Counted from the stretch's first letter, positions 17,013-23,931 are shown. The stretch is 64,000 nt of DNA from Myroides sp. NP-2 (GCF_014145665.1 NZ_JACHTD010000007.1:62001-126000), one strand, 5' to 3'. Numbers and translations: made by a program. The notes: generated by a model not told the origin, from the letters alone.

Positions 17013-17069
17013 CTCCTAATTACTGAAAACCTTACGGCTTTCGTGAAAAGAAATTTTGAAAAACTGTAA
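17013..17069 (+). pseudogene. Duplicate of the htpG 3' end, about 18 codons
   Basis: The reading LLITENLTAFVKRNFEKL followed by TAA matches the HtpG C-terminus (LLKGEELTAFVKRNFEKL). The last 12 residues are identical, but several codons differ synonymously, for example GTG for GTA, AGA for CGA and CTG for TTG. So this copy came from a different htpG allele and not from a recent copy of the neighbour. A stop codon directly precedes it. Confidence 0.85.
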
Positions 17070-17094
17070 ACCCAGTTTCAAATATAACTAATTA

Positions 17095-17131
17095 AAAAGG
17101 GCTATCTCATTTTGCAATAAGACAGCCCACT
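17095..17131 (-). terminator. Terminator at the end of the immunity array
   Basis: The stem GGGCTGTCTTATT / AATGAGATAGCCC (two G-U pairs) is followed by TTTTT on the minus strand, just after the stop of the split DUF5958-like gene. Its lower stem resembles the htpG terminator. Confidence 0.75.
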
Positions 17132-17486
17132 ACTTGTTATAATCTATCTTGTAATATCCTATTAATATTAGTTTCATCAGATAAATCCCAATACCACCAT
17201 TTATCAGGATTATTTTTTTCCAATACAAACCTTCTCATGTAAGCGATTTTGAACAAACTCAATAGTAATACAAACACTTTTGTTCGTTCATTTTCGGGAA
17301 GATTTATAAGCTTTTCTAGATTATGCATTGCAATACCTTCTTTTAGCAAAACACAAGGCGTAAACGTAGACTTCAGTCCACTATGTAGTATAGCAGATTC
17401 AATATCTTCTTCTTTCGGTGTAGGCTTCCCTAAAAATCGGACAGTTGTTAATTCGAAATTATTAACTTTAAACAAAACTGTCAAGT

Positions 17487-17753
17487 ATGAAAACAAGTAA
17501 TTTTAGTGAGAGCCAAATCATTAAAGCTCTCAAAGAAAATGAACAAGGAAGATCAGTAAGTGAAATCTCTCGAGAATTAGGTATTGATAAGAGCACGTTT
17601 TACTATTGGAGAAAGAAGTATGGAGGAATGGAAAAACAGGAGTTGAAACGTTTAAAAGAACTTGAAGAAGAAAATCGCAAGCTTAAACAGATGTATGCAG
17701 ATGTTAGTTTAGACAATAAAATGCTCAAAGATATTCTGTCAAAAAAGTTCTAA
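17487..17753 (+). CDS. IS3-family transposase OrfA (helix-turn-helix and leucine zipper)
   Basis: 88 residues. The helix-turn-helix lies at about 8-45 (SVSEISRELGIDKSTFYYW) and is followed by a leucine-zipper segment (LKRLKELEEENRKLKQMYAD). It binds the terminal inverted repeats. The last codons overlap the slippery heptamer that yields the OrfAB fusion transposase. Confidence 0.93.
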   Translation: MKTSNFSESQIIKALKENEQGRSVSEISRELGIDKSTFYYWRKKYGGMEKQELKRLKELEEENRKLKQMYADVSLDNKMLKDILSKKF

Positions 17754-18631
17754 GCCCATCTGATAAAATAGAAAGGGCAAAGTATCTGTTAGAGCAATAT
17801 AAGTTATCCATTGTTCGTATTTGTTTATTAGTTGGACTATGCCGATCGATGTGGTATTATCAAAGTAAAAAAGATGATACAGAGGTCATTGATAAGCTAA
17901 ATGAATTAGCAGAACAATACCCTACTCGCGGCTTTGATGAGTACTACAATAAGATACGCAGAGAAGGACTTATATGGAATAGAAAAAGAGTTCTACGCGT
18001 TTATCGCTTAATGAAGCTAAGTCTAAGACGAAAACATAAGAAACGTTTAATAACAAGAGTTAAACAGCCTTTAGAAACACCACAAGTACTCAATGAGTGT
18101 TGGAGTATGGACTTTATGAGTGACTTACTTACAGATGGCAGAAAAGTACGCGTTTTTAATGTATTAGATGACTGTAATAGAGAAGCAATAGCTATTGAAG
18201 CTGGATTAAGTTACCCTGCAAGAGCAGTCATAGAAACACTTGAAAACCTAAAACAAGAAATAGGTACTCCAAAGTATATTAGATGTGATAATGGACCTGA
18301 GTTTATCTCTAAAACCTTTGTAAATTGGTGTGAGAAGAATTTTATAGAAATTAAATATACTCAGCCTGGCAAACCAATGCAGAATGGATATATAGAACGT
18401 TTTAATCGATTTTTTAGAGAGGATATATTAGATGCTTTTTACTTCAATGATATCTACCAGTTACAAAGATTGGCTGATAAATGGAGAGAGGATTACAATT
18501 TTAACCATCCTCATAAAGCATTAGGAAATAAATCTCCTAAAGAATATAAACCCAGATTTGATGAAGAATTTAAATTCTTCATCAAATCTGAACATAATAA
18601 GAATTATTTGTCGAATTTAGAGGTGTCCTAA
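17747..18631 (+). CDS. IS3-family transposase OrfB (DDE integrase core), made by -1 frameshift
   Basis: The open frame starts at the shift site with VLSPSDKIERAKYLL. The first ATG is only at 17849, so expression as an OrfAB fusion is likely. It holds the HTH_21-like region (YPTRGFDEYYNKI) and the rve core with the DDE residues: D in WSMDFMSD, D in RCDNGPEF, and E in NGYIERFNRFFRED. It catalyses strand cleavage and transfer. The C-terminal NPH-type segment (NFNHPHKALGNKSPKEY) is complete. Confidence 0.93.
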   Translation, partial: VLSPSDKIERAKYLLEQYKLSIVRICLLVGLCRSMWYYQSKKDDTEVIDKLNELAEQYPTRGFDEYYNKIRREGLIWNRKRVLRVYRLMKLSLRRKHKKRLITRVKQPLETPQVLNECWSMDFMSDLLTDGRKVRVFNVLDDCNREAIAIEAGLSYPARAVIETLENLKQEIGTPKYIRCDNGPEFISKTFVNWCEKNFIEIKYTQPGKPMQNGYIERFNRFFREDILDAFYFNDIYQLQRLADKWREDYNFNHPHKALGNKSPKEYKPRFDEEFKFFIKSEHNKNYLSNLEVS

Positions 18632-18798
18632 AATAGGGAAGCCTACATCGGCTCGGATTGAAGAATTAGAAATATTATCTCATTTAAAAATACCTGCTGG
18701 AAATCAAAATCAAAACGTTGAAATAAGTCCATGAGTTGTTCTACTTCAACAAGTCCTTGCCCATACTTATTCACTGCGATTTCATGTTCTATTTTCAT

Positions 18799-18875
18799 TA
18801 TTTAAGTCGACATTTTATAATTATATAAGATATTAATGTGGCAAATCTCATCATTTGTTAGTGCTAAAGGTACAA
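18799..18875 (-). pseudogene. Relic toxin 3' tail before the DUF5958-like gene
   Basis: A frame closed upstream by TAA encodes RFNIVPLALTNDEICHINIL, then YNYKMST, and stops three nt before the ATG of the DUF5958-like gene. The NIVPL-x-TNDE pattern recalls the end of HNH-type nuclease toxins, where an asparagine-rich step precedes a final histidine helix. It is probably the last codons of a toxin whose body was lost. Confidence 0.5.
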
Positions 18876-18901
18876 TGTTAAATCTTTACTCTAAATACTC
18901 T

Positions 18902-19546
18902 TTAGTGACTTTGTTCTTTTAATAATTTAAGTCGTTCCTCTAGGCTAACTAAAGTAATTTCCAATGGATCATGTGTGATTTTATAACTCTCTCCATTGTT
19001 ATCAATTCCCAAAAAATCTCCATCTTCTAATTCTTTCAAATGATAATACTCTTTCCCCTTAACACTTATAACATACAGATCATTTTTATTCACAAATTTC
19101 TGTTCCTCATTGCTTAATAAAGCATAGATTTTCACATTATCATTTTCACCAATATTCATTTTCTTAACCGAATGAATATCGATATCCGCAGTAATAAATT
19201 TGTATTTTGAATGATTTTGATCAATCGCGTACCCTGTAACAATACCATATGCCATATAGATTGAAACTTTTAAAAACTTACCTGAGTAAAAATCTTTGAC
19301 TAGAATATTTGAAATTTTATAATTCTCTTCCATAGGCTTGTAATATCTTTTATATACAGCGCTATGATATGTAAAACCTACATAGTTAGGAATATCCCCA
19401 CTATTTAGCATCACACTTCTCAATAATCCTGCTCTAACTTGGTTGTAATATGAAATTCCTATTTGGTCAGCGAGTTTTAAAAAAACTTCTTCTAAAAAAT
19501 CTATCTCCCAAATTTCAATTTTTGTTCTTTTGAAGAATCTAAACAT
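18902..19546 (-). CDS. Putative immunity protein for the HNH-like toxin (unknown family)
   Basis: 214 residues, soluble, no signal peptide. Basic start (MFRFFKRTK), a central beta-rich part with many tyrosines, and a charged C-terminal helix (LVSLEERLKLLKEQ). I do not recognise a family. It starts 14 nt after the stop of the toxin at 19561 on the same strand, the standard position of a cognate immunity gene in polymorphic toxin systems. That position is the only evidence for its role. Confidence 0.6.
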   Translation of the reverse strand: MFRFFKRTKIEIWEIDFLEEVFLKLADQIGISYYNQVRAGLLRSVMLNSGDIPNYVGFTYHSAVYKRYYKPMEENYKISNILVKDFYSGKFLKVSIYMAYGIVTGYAIDQNHSKYKFITADIDIHSVKKMNIGENDNVKIYALLSNEEQKFVNKNDLYVISVKGKEYYHLKELEDGDFLGIDNNGESYKITHDPLEITLVSLEERLKLLKEQSH

Positions 19547-19560
19547 GTCATTTTTAACTT

Positions 19561-20037
19561 TTAAAATTTAGTAAACCAATTGTATTTGCCAAACCATCCA
19601 ACATCTTTTTTTATACCAGCACGTAAAAAATTATACCGATATGAATCAATTAAGGAATGCTGTATCGTATTTACTTTCCACACATAAATTCGATTGTTAA
19701 CCATCCAATTTGGCAAGTTATAGTTGCGTTGCATGCTCTGAGAGATAATCGCATGATGAAATTCTGTACTTATCCTCTGAACTCCTGTCGATGTTTGAAT
19801 ATGAGCTAGAGTCTCAGTTCCTCCTCTCGCTATTTTATATTGAGAAAAAGTTTTACCTCCTTGTAACCAATCACTTAAGCCTTTAGTTCGAATCGTAATC
19901 TCCTCTAAAACAGTAGAACCTGTTGTATTGGGTATACGCAATGGACCGCCTTGAATCCCTCCATCAACTGCACCTAAAGGTACAATTTTGACTCCATTCT
20001 TTTTAATACAAAACCCGCTTATATCAAACACATACAA
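19561..20037 (-). CDS. Toxin cassette with shared leader and an HNH-like C-terminal domain
   Basis: 158 residues if the TTG at 20037 is used. No ATG exists in frame before residue 100. Residues 13-49 are the common leader (GVKIVPLGAVDGGIQGG, then LRIPNTTGSTVLEE). The toxin part has FHHAIISQSMQRN, a proline-tryptophan turn (NLPNWMVNN), and QHSLIDSYRYNF, in the order of an HNH/EndoVII-type nuclease fold (inferred; paired His, then Asn, then His). The TTG lies in the 3' arm of the terminator of the preceding module, so this may be a silent displaced module, not an expressed gene. Confidence 0.6.
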   Translation of the reverse strand: MYVFDISGFCIKKNGVKIVPLGAVDGGIQGGPLRIPNTTGSTVLEEITIRTKGLSDWLQGGKTFSQYKIARGGTETLAHIQTSTGVQRISTEFHHAIISQSMQRNYNLPNWMVNNRIYVWKVNTIQHSLIDSYRYNFLRAGIKKDVGWFGKYNWFTKF

Positions 20038-20044
20038 GCGGGTT
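19891..20044 (-). repeat. Leader repeat copy before the HNH-like toxin, with terminator hairpin
   Basis: About 110 bp of leader plus the hairpin AACCCGCTT / AAGCGGGTT (20012-20044, T-rich on the minus strand). Over the leader part it is almost identical to the copy at 22661-22765. The hairpin part is shared with the copy at 20836-20994. Confidence 0.85.
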
Positions 20045-20054
20045 TATCTTTATA

Positions 20055-20130
20055 ATTTCTTTATAGCTTTAGCAACGTTCTTGGAAAAACGCGTAAAACT
20101 TCGATTGCCTCACAGTAAAAACCAATGCTG
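20055..20130 (-). pseudogene. Duplicated 3' tail of the 122-residue immunity gene
   Basis: The minus strand encodes IGFYCEAIEVLRVFPRTLLKL then stop, almost the same as the end of the intact gene at 21011-21379 (FPRTMLKL). The homology runs on through the terminator into the leader. The block [immunity tail, terminator, leader] thus exists twice, 950 bp apart, and marks where the HNH-like cassette joined the array. Confidence 0.85.
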
Positions 20131-20135
20131 TCCTT

Positions 20136-20462
20136 TTAAGCATCTTTTTTCCTATACTCCAAAAGCATTTGAGCGATTTTCAGATTAGAATATCCTTTAT
20201 CTTTCAGTTCTAAATCGAAATCTATCAATGTTATTGCATAGTCAACAGGAAACAGCTGAACATATTGTATTCCTTCTTTTTCAAAAACAAGATCATCATC
20301 AGTTTCTTCTATCTCAAAAATAACAATAGAGGATTCTAAACTCAACGTTTCTTGCATGTATATAAGCAACGCTTCTGATTGTTTATTTAATCCCTGTTCT
20401 TGATATAGTCCTACTAATAACTTAGGATTCATCAAGTAATTTATTAATTCTACTAATTTCAT
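20136..20462 (-). CDS. Putative immunity protein for the WHH-like toxin
   Basis: 108 residues, acidic, cytoplasmic. It has an N-terminal helix (MKLVELINYLMNP), a middle strand region with an acidic run (IFEIEETDDDLVFEKEG), and a C-terminal helix. Family not recognised. It starts 18 nt after the stop of the toxin at 20481. Acidity and position fit an inhibitor of a basic nuclease, but this is inference. Confidence 0.6.
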   Translation of the reverse strand: MKLVELINYLMNPKLLVGLYQEQGLNKQSEALLIYMQETLSLESSIVIFEIEETDDDLVFEKEGIQYVQLFPVDYAITLIDFDLELKDKGYSNLKIAQMLLEYRKKDA

Positions 20463-20480
20463 AATTTCTATTATTTATTA

Positions 20481-20987
20481 TTATCTACCCCAAATTGCCA
20501 TTCCGCCTAAACCATTTGGATGCATTGTGTTCCAATAAACACTTCCTGGTGTATGTTGTGTTTTCGGAACTAACTGCAAGACCCCAGATCCTATATCATG
20601 ATGCCATACCCAATTTCTTGGAGACTGACCTAAGATATTTCCAGTAGATGAACGTGGAATTGAAATCCCCATTTTAGATATTGAACCCGCAAAAGCAGCA
20701 TCAGAAGCCATAGTGTTATTAAGTGCTACATTTGCAGCTTTAAAATGAGTATAATAACCTTTTCCAGGATATAAATTCTTTGTTAAGCTCATTTCAAAAG
20801 CAACGGAATATTGTGCTCCACTAGGCCCTTTTACAACATTAATCGTAATCTCCTCTAAAACAGTAGAACCCGTCGTATTGGGTATACGCAACGGACCGCC
20901 TTGGATGCCACCATCAACTGCACCTAAAGGTACAATTTTGACTCCATTCTTTTTAATACAAAACCCGCTTATATCAAACACATACAA
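20481..20987 (-). CDS. Toxin cassette with shared leader and a WHH-type HNH nuclease domain
   Basis: 168 residues if the TTG at 20987 is used; no ATG precedes the toxin part. The leader is the same as in the 158-residue toxin. The C-terminal part carries NWVWHHDIGSGVLQLVP, then a KTQH and a Gly-rich end (GLGGMAIWGR), which matches the order of the WHH family of HNH/EndoVII nucleases: W-HH, LVP, H, GG. DNase activity is expected for the family. As with its sister, the start codon lies inside a terminator hairpin, so expression is doubtful. Confidence 0.68.
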   Translation of the reverse strand: MYVFDISGFCIKKNGVKIVPLGAVDGGIQGGPLRIPNTTGSTVLEEITINVVKGPSGAQYSVAFEMSLTKNLYPGKGYYTHFKAANVALNNTMASDAAFAGSISKMGISIPRSSTGNILGQSPRNWVWHHDIGSGVLQLVPKTQHTPGSVYWNTMHPNGLGGMAIWGR

Positions 20988-20994
20988 GCGGGTT
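20836..20994 (-). repeat. Leader repeat copy before the WHH-like toxin, with terminator hairpin
   Basis: Same leader as the other copies, with a few synonymous differences (for example GTC for GTT). The hairpin AACCCGCTT / AAGCGGGTT lies at 20962-20994 and acts as the terminator for the 122-residue immunity gene on the minus strand. Confidence 0.85.
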
Positions 20995-21010
20995 TATCTT
21001 TATAATTTCT

Positions 21011-21379
21011 TTACAGCTTTAGCATCGTCCTTGGAAAAACGCGTAAAACTTCGATTGCTTCACAGTAAAAACCAATGCAATCATTTTCATGCTCCTCAAT
21101 TTGAAAATTGATGTTCTCCCAACCATTAGCTGAAACATCCAGGACATCAAACCCAAAAGCTGGTTGTAAAATATCTCCTTCAACATTTAATTTAAGTTGC
21201 GTACAATTTAAAAATTGTACTTCAACCACAACAAATGCCTCTTCTCTATTGGGCCATCCCTTTCCTTCTTCCTTTTCTTGACACAAAAACGTAATGGTTA
21301 TATCTTTTTTGGACCAGGCAAAAGATTGAATAAAAACTACGGTTTTCGGTAGCCCATTATTAGTTGTAAATCTTATCAT
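21011..21379 (-). CDS. Orphan putative immunity protein, 122 residues
   Basis: Soluble, strand-rich, with several cysteines (NCTQLKL, NDCIGFYCEAIEVLRVF). No toxin gene precedes it now; the gene just upstream is another putative immunity gene, 12 nt away. Its own terminator hairpin follows and doubles as the start region of the WHH-like toxin frame. Its tail is duplicated at 20055-20130. Family not recognised. Confidence 0.55.
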   Translation of the reverse strand: MIRFTTNNGLPKTVVFIQSFAWSKKDITITFLCQEKEEGKGWPNREEAFVVVEVQFLNCTQLKLNVEGDILQPAFGFDVLDVSANGWENINFQIEEHENDCIGFYCEAIEVLRVFPRTMLKL

Positions 21380-21391
21380 TTTAAATAATCT

Positions 21392-21826
21392 TTATTCTCG
21401 ATTCACTGTACTTATATAACTCAAAACTTGATACAAACCTTGAAATGGTTTTCCTTTTTCTACTTGTATAATATAGTCAATGCCAGATTTAACTTTGACT
21501 AACAGCCGAGTAAATTCTTCCTTTTTTAAAATGCGCTCTTTAAATTCTTCTTCCAAGGCAATTCTTACTTCTATAATATCAAAAAATTCAATAGTAACTA
21601 ATGCTGTACCCTTATTCATTATCAATCTTGAATCAGTTATCAATAGCTGATTTGCTTCATGCTGTTTAAATAAGATTAATGCCTTTTCATCTTCTTTGAG
21701 TAGTTTTACTAAACTCAATGCTAAACTTTCATTAGTGCTCAGTATTTTTGTAAATAAGCCTTCTCCCCCCTTTCTAATAAAAAGAGATACTAATACTGAA
21801 GGTTTATATTTTATATTTTTCATCAT
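21392..21826 (-). CDS. Orphan putative immunity protein, 144 residues
   Basis: 144 residues, starting MMKNIKYKPSVLVSLFIRKG. Mixed helix and strand with a long charged helix in the middle (EEEFKERILKKEEFTRLL). Unknown family. It starts directly after the stop of a relic toxin tail (21837-21950), so it is probably the immunity gene of that lost toxin. It is followed by the 122-residue gene with a 12-nt gap. Confidence 0.55.
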   Translation of the reverse strand: MMKNIKYKPSVLVSLFIRKGGEGLFTKILSTNESLALSLVKLLKEDEKALILFKQHEANQLLITDSRLIMNKGTALVTIEFFDIIEVRIALEEEFKERILKKEEFTRLLVKVKSGIDYIIQVEKGKPFQGLYQVLSYISTVNRE

Positions 21827-21836
21827 TTAACGTCTT

Positions 21837-21950
21837 AAACTTTTTTGTAACAATATACCACTAGCCGATTTCTCGAAAGAATATCCAAAACGATTTGCTA
21901 TATTAGGATTAAGAAAACCATCATTTATGACAGATGAGCCATAAATAGAT
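21837..21950 (-). pseudogene. Relic toxin 3' tail before the 144-residue gene
   Basis: A frame closed upstream by TAA encodes KISIYGSSVINDGFLNPNIA, then NRFGYSFEKSASGILLQKSL and RR, and ends at TAA just before the next ATG. The residue mix is protein-like and unrelated to the intact toxins. It is most simply read as the last 42 codons of a deleted toxin. Confidence 0.55.
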
Positions 21951-21981
21951 ATTTTTTATCCTTGTATCTTTTAAAAATAAC

Positions 21982-22326
21982 TTAAATAGAATCAAGGTCT
22001 GGTTTATCTAGCGGTATATCTAAAGTTCTTAAAACCTCTTTTGCCATCTGCCTAACATTATTCCATTCTATGTTAGAAAAATCATCCAAATCAACATTCC
22101 TCAAACACCATTGAATTTTATTATTTAAGCGTAAGATAGACGCTATCGCATTATTTGAAAAGTTATTATCTTCAATTAAAGGAGGTAAAAGTAAGAAAGC
22201 ATTTTCGAAACTCGATAATACATCATCTGGTACATCTGCAAATTCAGGCAAATAAGCTTCCTGCTCATTTAATGATAATGATAGCAATTTCAAACTATTT
22301 ATTACTGTTTTATATTGAAAATTCAT
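21982..22326 (-). CDS. Putative immunity protein for the first toxin of the array
   Basis: 114 residues, all-helical by pattern, acidic (PEFADVPDDVLSSFENAFLLLPPLIEDNN and a terminal DKPDLDSI). It starts 3 nt after the toxin stop, so translation is probably coupled. Family not recognised; the immunity role is inferred from the spacing. Confidence 0.6.
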   Translation of the reverse strand: MNFQYKTVINSLKLLSLSLNEQEAYLPEFADVPDDVLSSFENAFLLLPPLIEDNNFSNNAIASILRLNNKIQWCLRNVDLDDFSNIEWNNVRQMAKEVLRTLDIPLDKPDLDSI

Positions 22327-22329
22327 AGA

Positions 22330-22833
22330 CTAAAAATTTAAGGGTATTCTAAATGTTCCATTTCCTGATGACACTTTCCAATAAGGTGCCCCATCAAAAT
22401 GCCTAGGAGTTCCTGGGTGATATTGGATCATTCGTCCAGTAAAATCCGTTCCTCTAAGATTCACCTCTCGCAGCATCCACCCTTCAGCTCTTGTGCTTTT
22501 TCTCATCACATCGTTAATCCAATTCTGAGAATCCCCAAGTGCATTTCTCACAAATCCATAAGATTTTCCTCTTAAAACACTTGGATTTGTCATTACATCA
22601 TTTACACTTTCAAGAAACAATCCTACAGGACGTAATCCTGTTTTTCCAGATTCACTTACTACATTAATCGTAATCTCCTCTAAAACAGTAGAACCTGTTG
22701 TATTGGGTATACGCAATGGACCGCCTTGAATCCCTCCATCAACTGCACCTAAAGGTACAACTTTTGTCACACTGTTTTTAATTTCATTCGTATAAGCTAA
22801 ATCAGGGGTATTTTTAATGTTGAAGCAACACAT
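22330..22833 (-). CDS. Toxin cassette with shared leader, ATG start, unknown toxin domain
   Basis: 167 residues and the only toxin of the array with an ATG. Residues 1-23 differ from the other copies (MCCFNIKNTPDLAYTNEIKN); the shared leader follows (KVVPLGAVDGGIQGG...VLEEITI). The C-terminal 110 residues include RPVGLFLESVNDVM, a middle segment with RKSTRAEGWMLREVNLRGTD, and an ending YHPGTPRHFDGAPYWKVSSG, which looks like an RNase-type toxin tail but I cannot name it. The ATG sits in the loop of an 11-bp hairpin. First gene of the array, coupled to its immunity gene. Confidence 0.6.
   Translation of the reverse strand: MCCFNIKNTPDLAYTNEIKNSVTKVVPLGAVDGGIQGGPLRIPNTTGSTVLEEITINVVSESGKTGLRPVGLFLESVNDVMTNPSVLRGKSYGFVRNALGDSQNWINDVMRKSTRAEGWMLREVNLRGTDFTGRMIQYHPGTPRHFDGAPYWKVSSGNGTFRIPLNF
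22661..22765 (-). repeat. Leader repeat copy inside the first toxin gene
   Basis: About 105 bp, nearly identical to the copy at 19891-20000. Together with the relic at 16879-16989 it makes four copies in 6 kb. Confidence 0.85.
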
Positions 22834-22855
22834 ACATGAGTAATTGTTGCTTCAA
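22820..22855 (-). promoter_or_regulatory. Hairpin enclosing the start codon of the first toxin gene
   Basis: The arms TTGAAGCAACA and TGTTGCTTCAA pair at all 11 positions with a 14-nt loop. On the minus strand the start ATG (22833-22831) is the last triplet of the loop. It could restrict ribosome access or be a terminator relic; no T run follows. Confidence 0.5.
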
Positions 22856-22909
22856 ATACAAAAGCTATAGCATTAGACATTTGTCCTATACCTCCAAAAA
22901 AATAATACC

Positions 22910-22917
22910 TACCTTTG
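22910..22917 (+). promoter_or_regulatory. Promoter -7 box for the EamA transporter
   Basis: TACCTTTG fits TAnnTTTG, 19 nt before the start codon. No TTTG at the usual spacing was found. Confidence 0.6.
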
Positions 22918-22936
22918 CGCGGTTAAACGTAGAGCA

Positions 22937-23908
22937 ATGAAAGAACAAAATTTGATCAAAGGCGTCTTGTTAGTAGCCATTGGAGCATCTAGCTTTGGAA
23001 TGTTGGCTTCCTTTGTAAAATTGGCGTATTCGCATGGATATACCACAGCTGAAGTTACCTTATCTCAAGTCTTACTCGGACTTATTGGCATGTTCATCAT
23101 CAATGGGATTCGAAAAAAACAAACCACGGATGCTGTAGCGAGTAAAAAAGACATCCGCAACCTAATCTTAGCGGGTACCTCTATGGGATTCACTTCTGTT
23201 TTGTACTATATGGCGGTGAGTTATATCGACGCTTCTATTGCCGTTGTATTGTTGATGCAATCGGTATGGATTGGCGTAGTCATAGAAAGTGTGGTAACCA
23301 AACAATTCCCAAGCCTATTAAAAATTGTAGCGGTAGCTCTAATTCTATTTGGTACCGTATTAGCAACTAATGTGTTAGCCAATGAAATCGAACTCGATTA
23401 CCGCGGACTGATCTTCGGATTTTTAGCGTCTTGTTCTTTTGCGACAACCATGTTTGCCTCCAACGTAGTGGCCAATCACCTCCCTGCACCTAAGCGAAGC
23501 TTATTTATGTTATGTGGGGCTACAACCATTGTATTGATCTTTTGTTTTATTACCCAAATCGGACCGAATAATTCAGACATCATGTTGTCTTTTTACCAAC
23601 AGTTTACAACCAATACAAGCGGTATTCGCGACTTTGATTGGAGTATTTTTTACTCTTGGGGGTTGTTGTTAGCCTTATTCGGAACTATATTACCTCCAAT
23701 CTTCTTGAATATGGGATTCCCTCATACAGGAGTTGGTTTAGGAAGTATTATCGCTTCTATTGAACTGCCTGTTTCCGTTACCGTAGCCTATATGGTCCTA
23801 CAAGAACAAGTTGTTTTGATCCAATGGCTAGGCATTCTACTGATTTTAAGCGCCATCTTTTTGATGAATAGCCAGCTTATTTTCAAGAAAAAACAGGCTA
23901 TAACCTAA
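22937..23908 (+). CDS. EamA/DMT family inner-membrane transporter
   Basis: 323 residues with ten predicted helices in two EamA halves (about 1-150 and 160-310). Small-residue helices such as GVLLVAIGASSFGMLAS and the second-half closing GVGLGSIIASIELPVSVTVA are typical. The family exports small metabolites such as amino acids. The substrate cannot be told. Monocistronic, with its own promoter and terminator. It marks the far border of the toxin island. Confidence 0.92.
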   Translation: MKEQNLIKGVLLVAIGASSFGMLASFVKLAYSHGYTTAEVTLSQVLLGLIGMFIINGIRKKQTTDAVASKKDIRNLILAGTSMGFTSVLYYMAVSYIDASIAVVLLMQSVWIGVVIESVVTKQFPSLLKIVAVALILFGTVLATNVLANEIELDYRGLIFGFLASCSFATTMFASNVVANHLPAPKRSLFMLCGATTIVLIFCFITQIGPNNSDIMLSFYQQFTTNTSGIRDFDWSIFYSWGLLLALFGTILPPIFLNMGFPHTGVGLGSIIASIELPVSVTVAYMVLQEQVVLIQWLGILLILSAIFLMNSQLIFKKKQAIT

Positions 23909-23931
23909 GAAATTAATCCATCACTATCACA

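Larger units (their letters stand above)
17419..18647 (+). mobile_element. IS3-family insertion sequence (IS407-like), complete
   Basis: 1229 bp. The terminal inverted repeats begin TGTAGGCTTCCCTA at both ends, with a further imperfect match. The flanks carry a 4-bp direct repeat TCGG (17415-17418 and 18648-18651), as expected for IS407-group elements. Two overlapping frames encode OrfA and OrfB, joined by a -1 slippage heptamer A AAA AAG (17741-17747). Nothing in it looks broken, so it may still be active. It interrupts the DUF5958-like gene in the opposite orientation. Confidence 0.95.
17137..18798 (-). pseudogene. DUF5958-like putative immunity gene, split by an IS3-family element
   Basis: The start ATG is at 18798, and 50 codons run to the insertion at 18648. 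The rest continues at 17414 and stops at 17137. Removing the element and one copy of the 4-bp target duplication restores a single frame of 142 residues, starting MKIEHEIAVNKYGQGLVEVE, with ILQSEPKEEDIESAIL across the joint and FKIAYMRRFVLEKNN plus KWWYWDLSDE near the end. The pattern fits what I recall of DUF5958. Its start lies 3 nt after the stop of a relic toxin tail, the usual position of an immunity gene. The 3' half is fused to a few codons of element DNA and is probably inactive. Confidence 0.8.

Noticed and set aside
17137..17496. 119-residue frame as an independent gene
   Set aside because: Its first 27 codons are read from the end of the insertion element. It is the 3' half of the split DUF5958-like gene.
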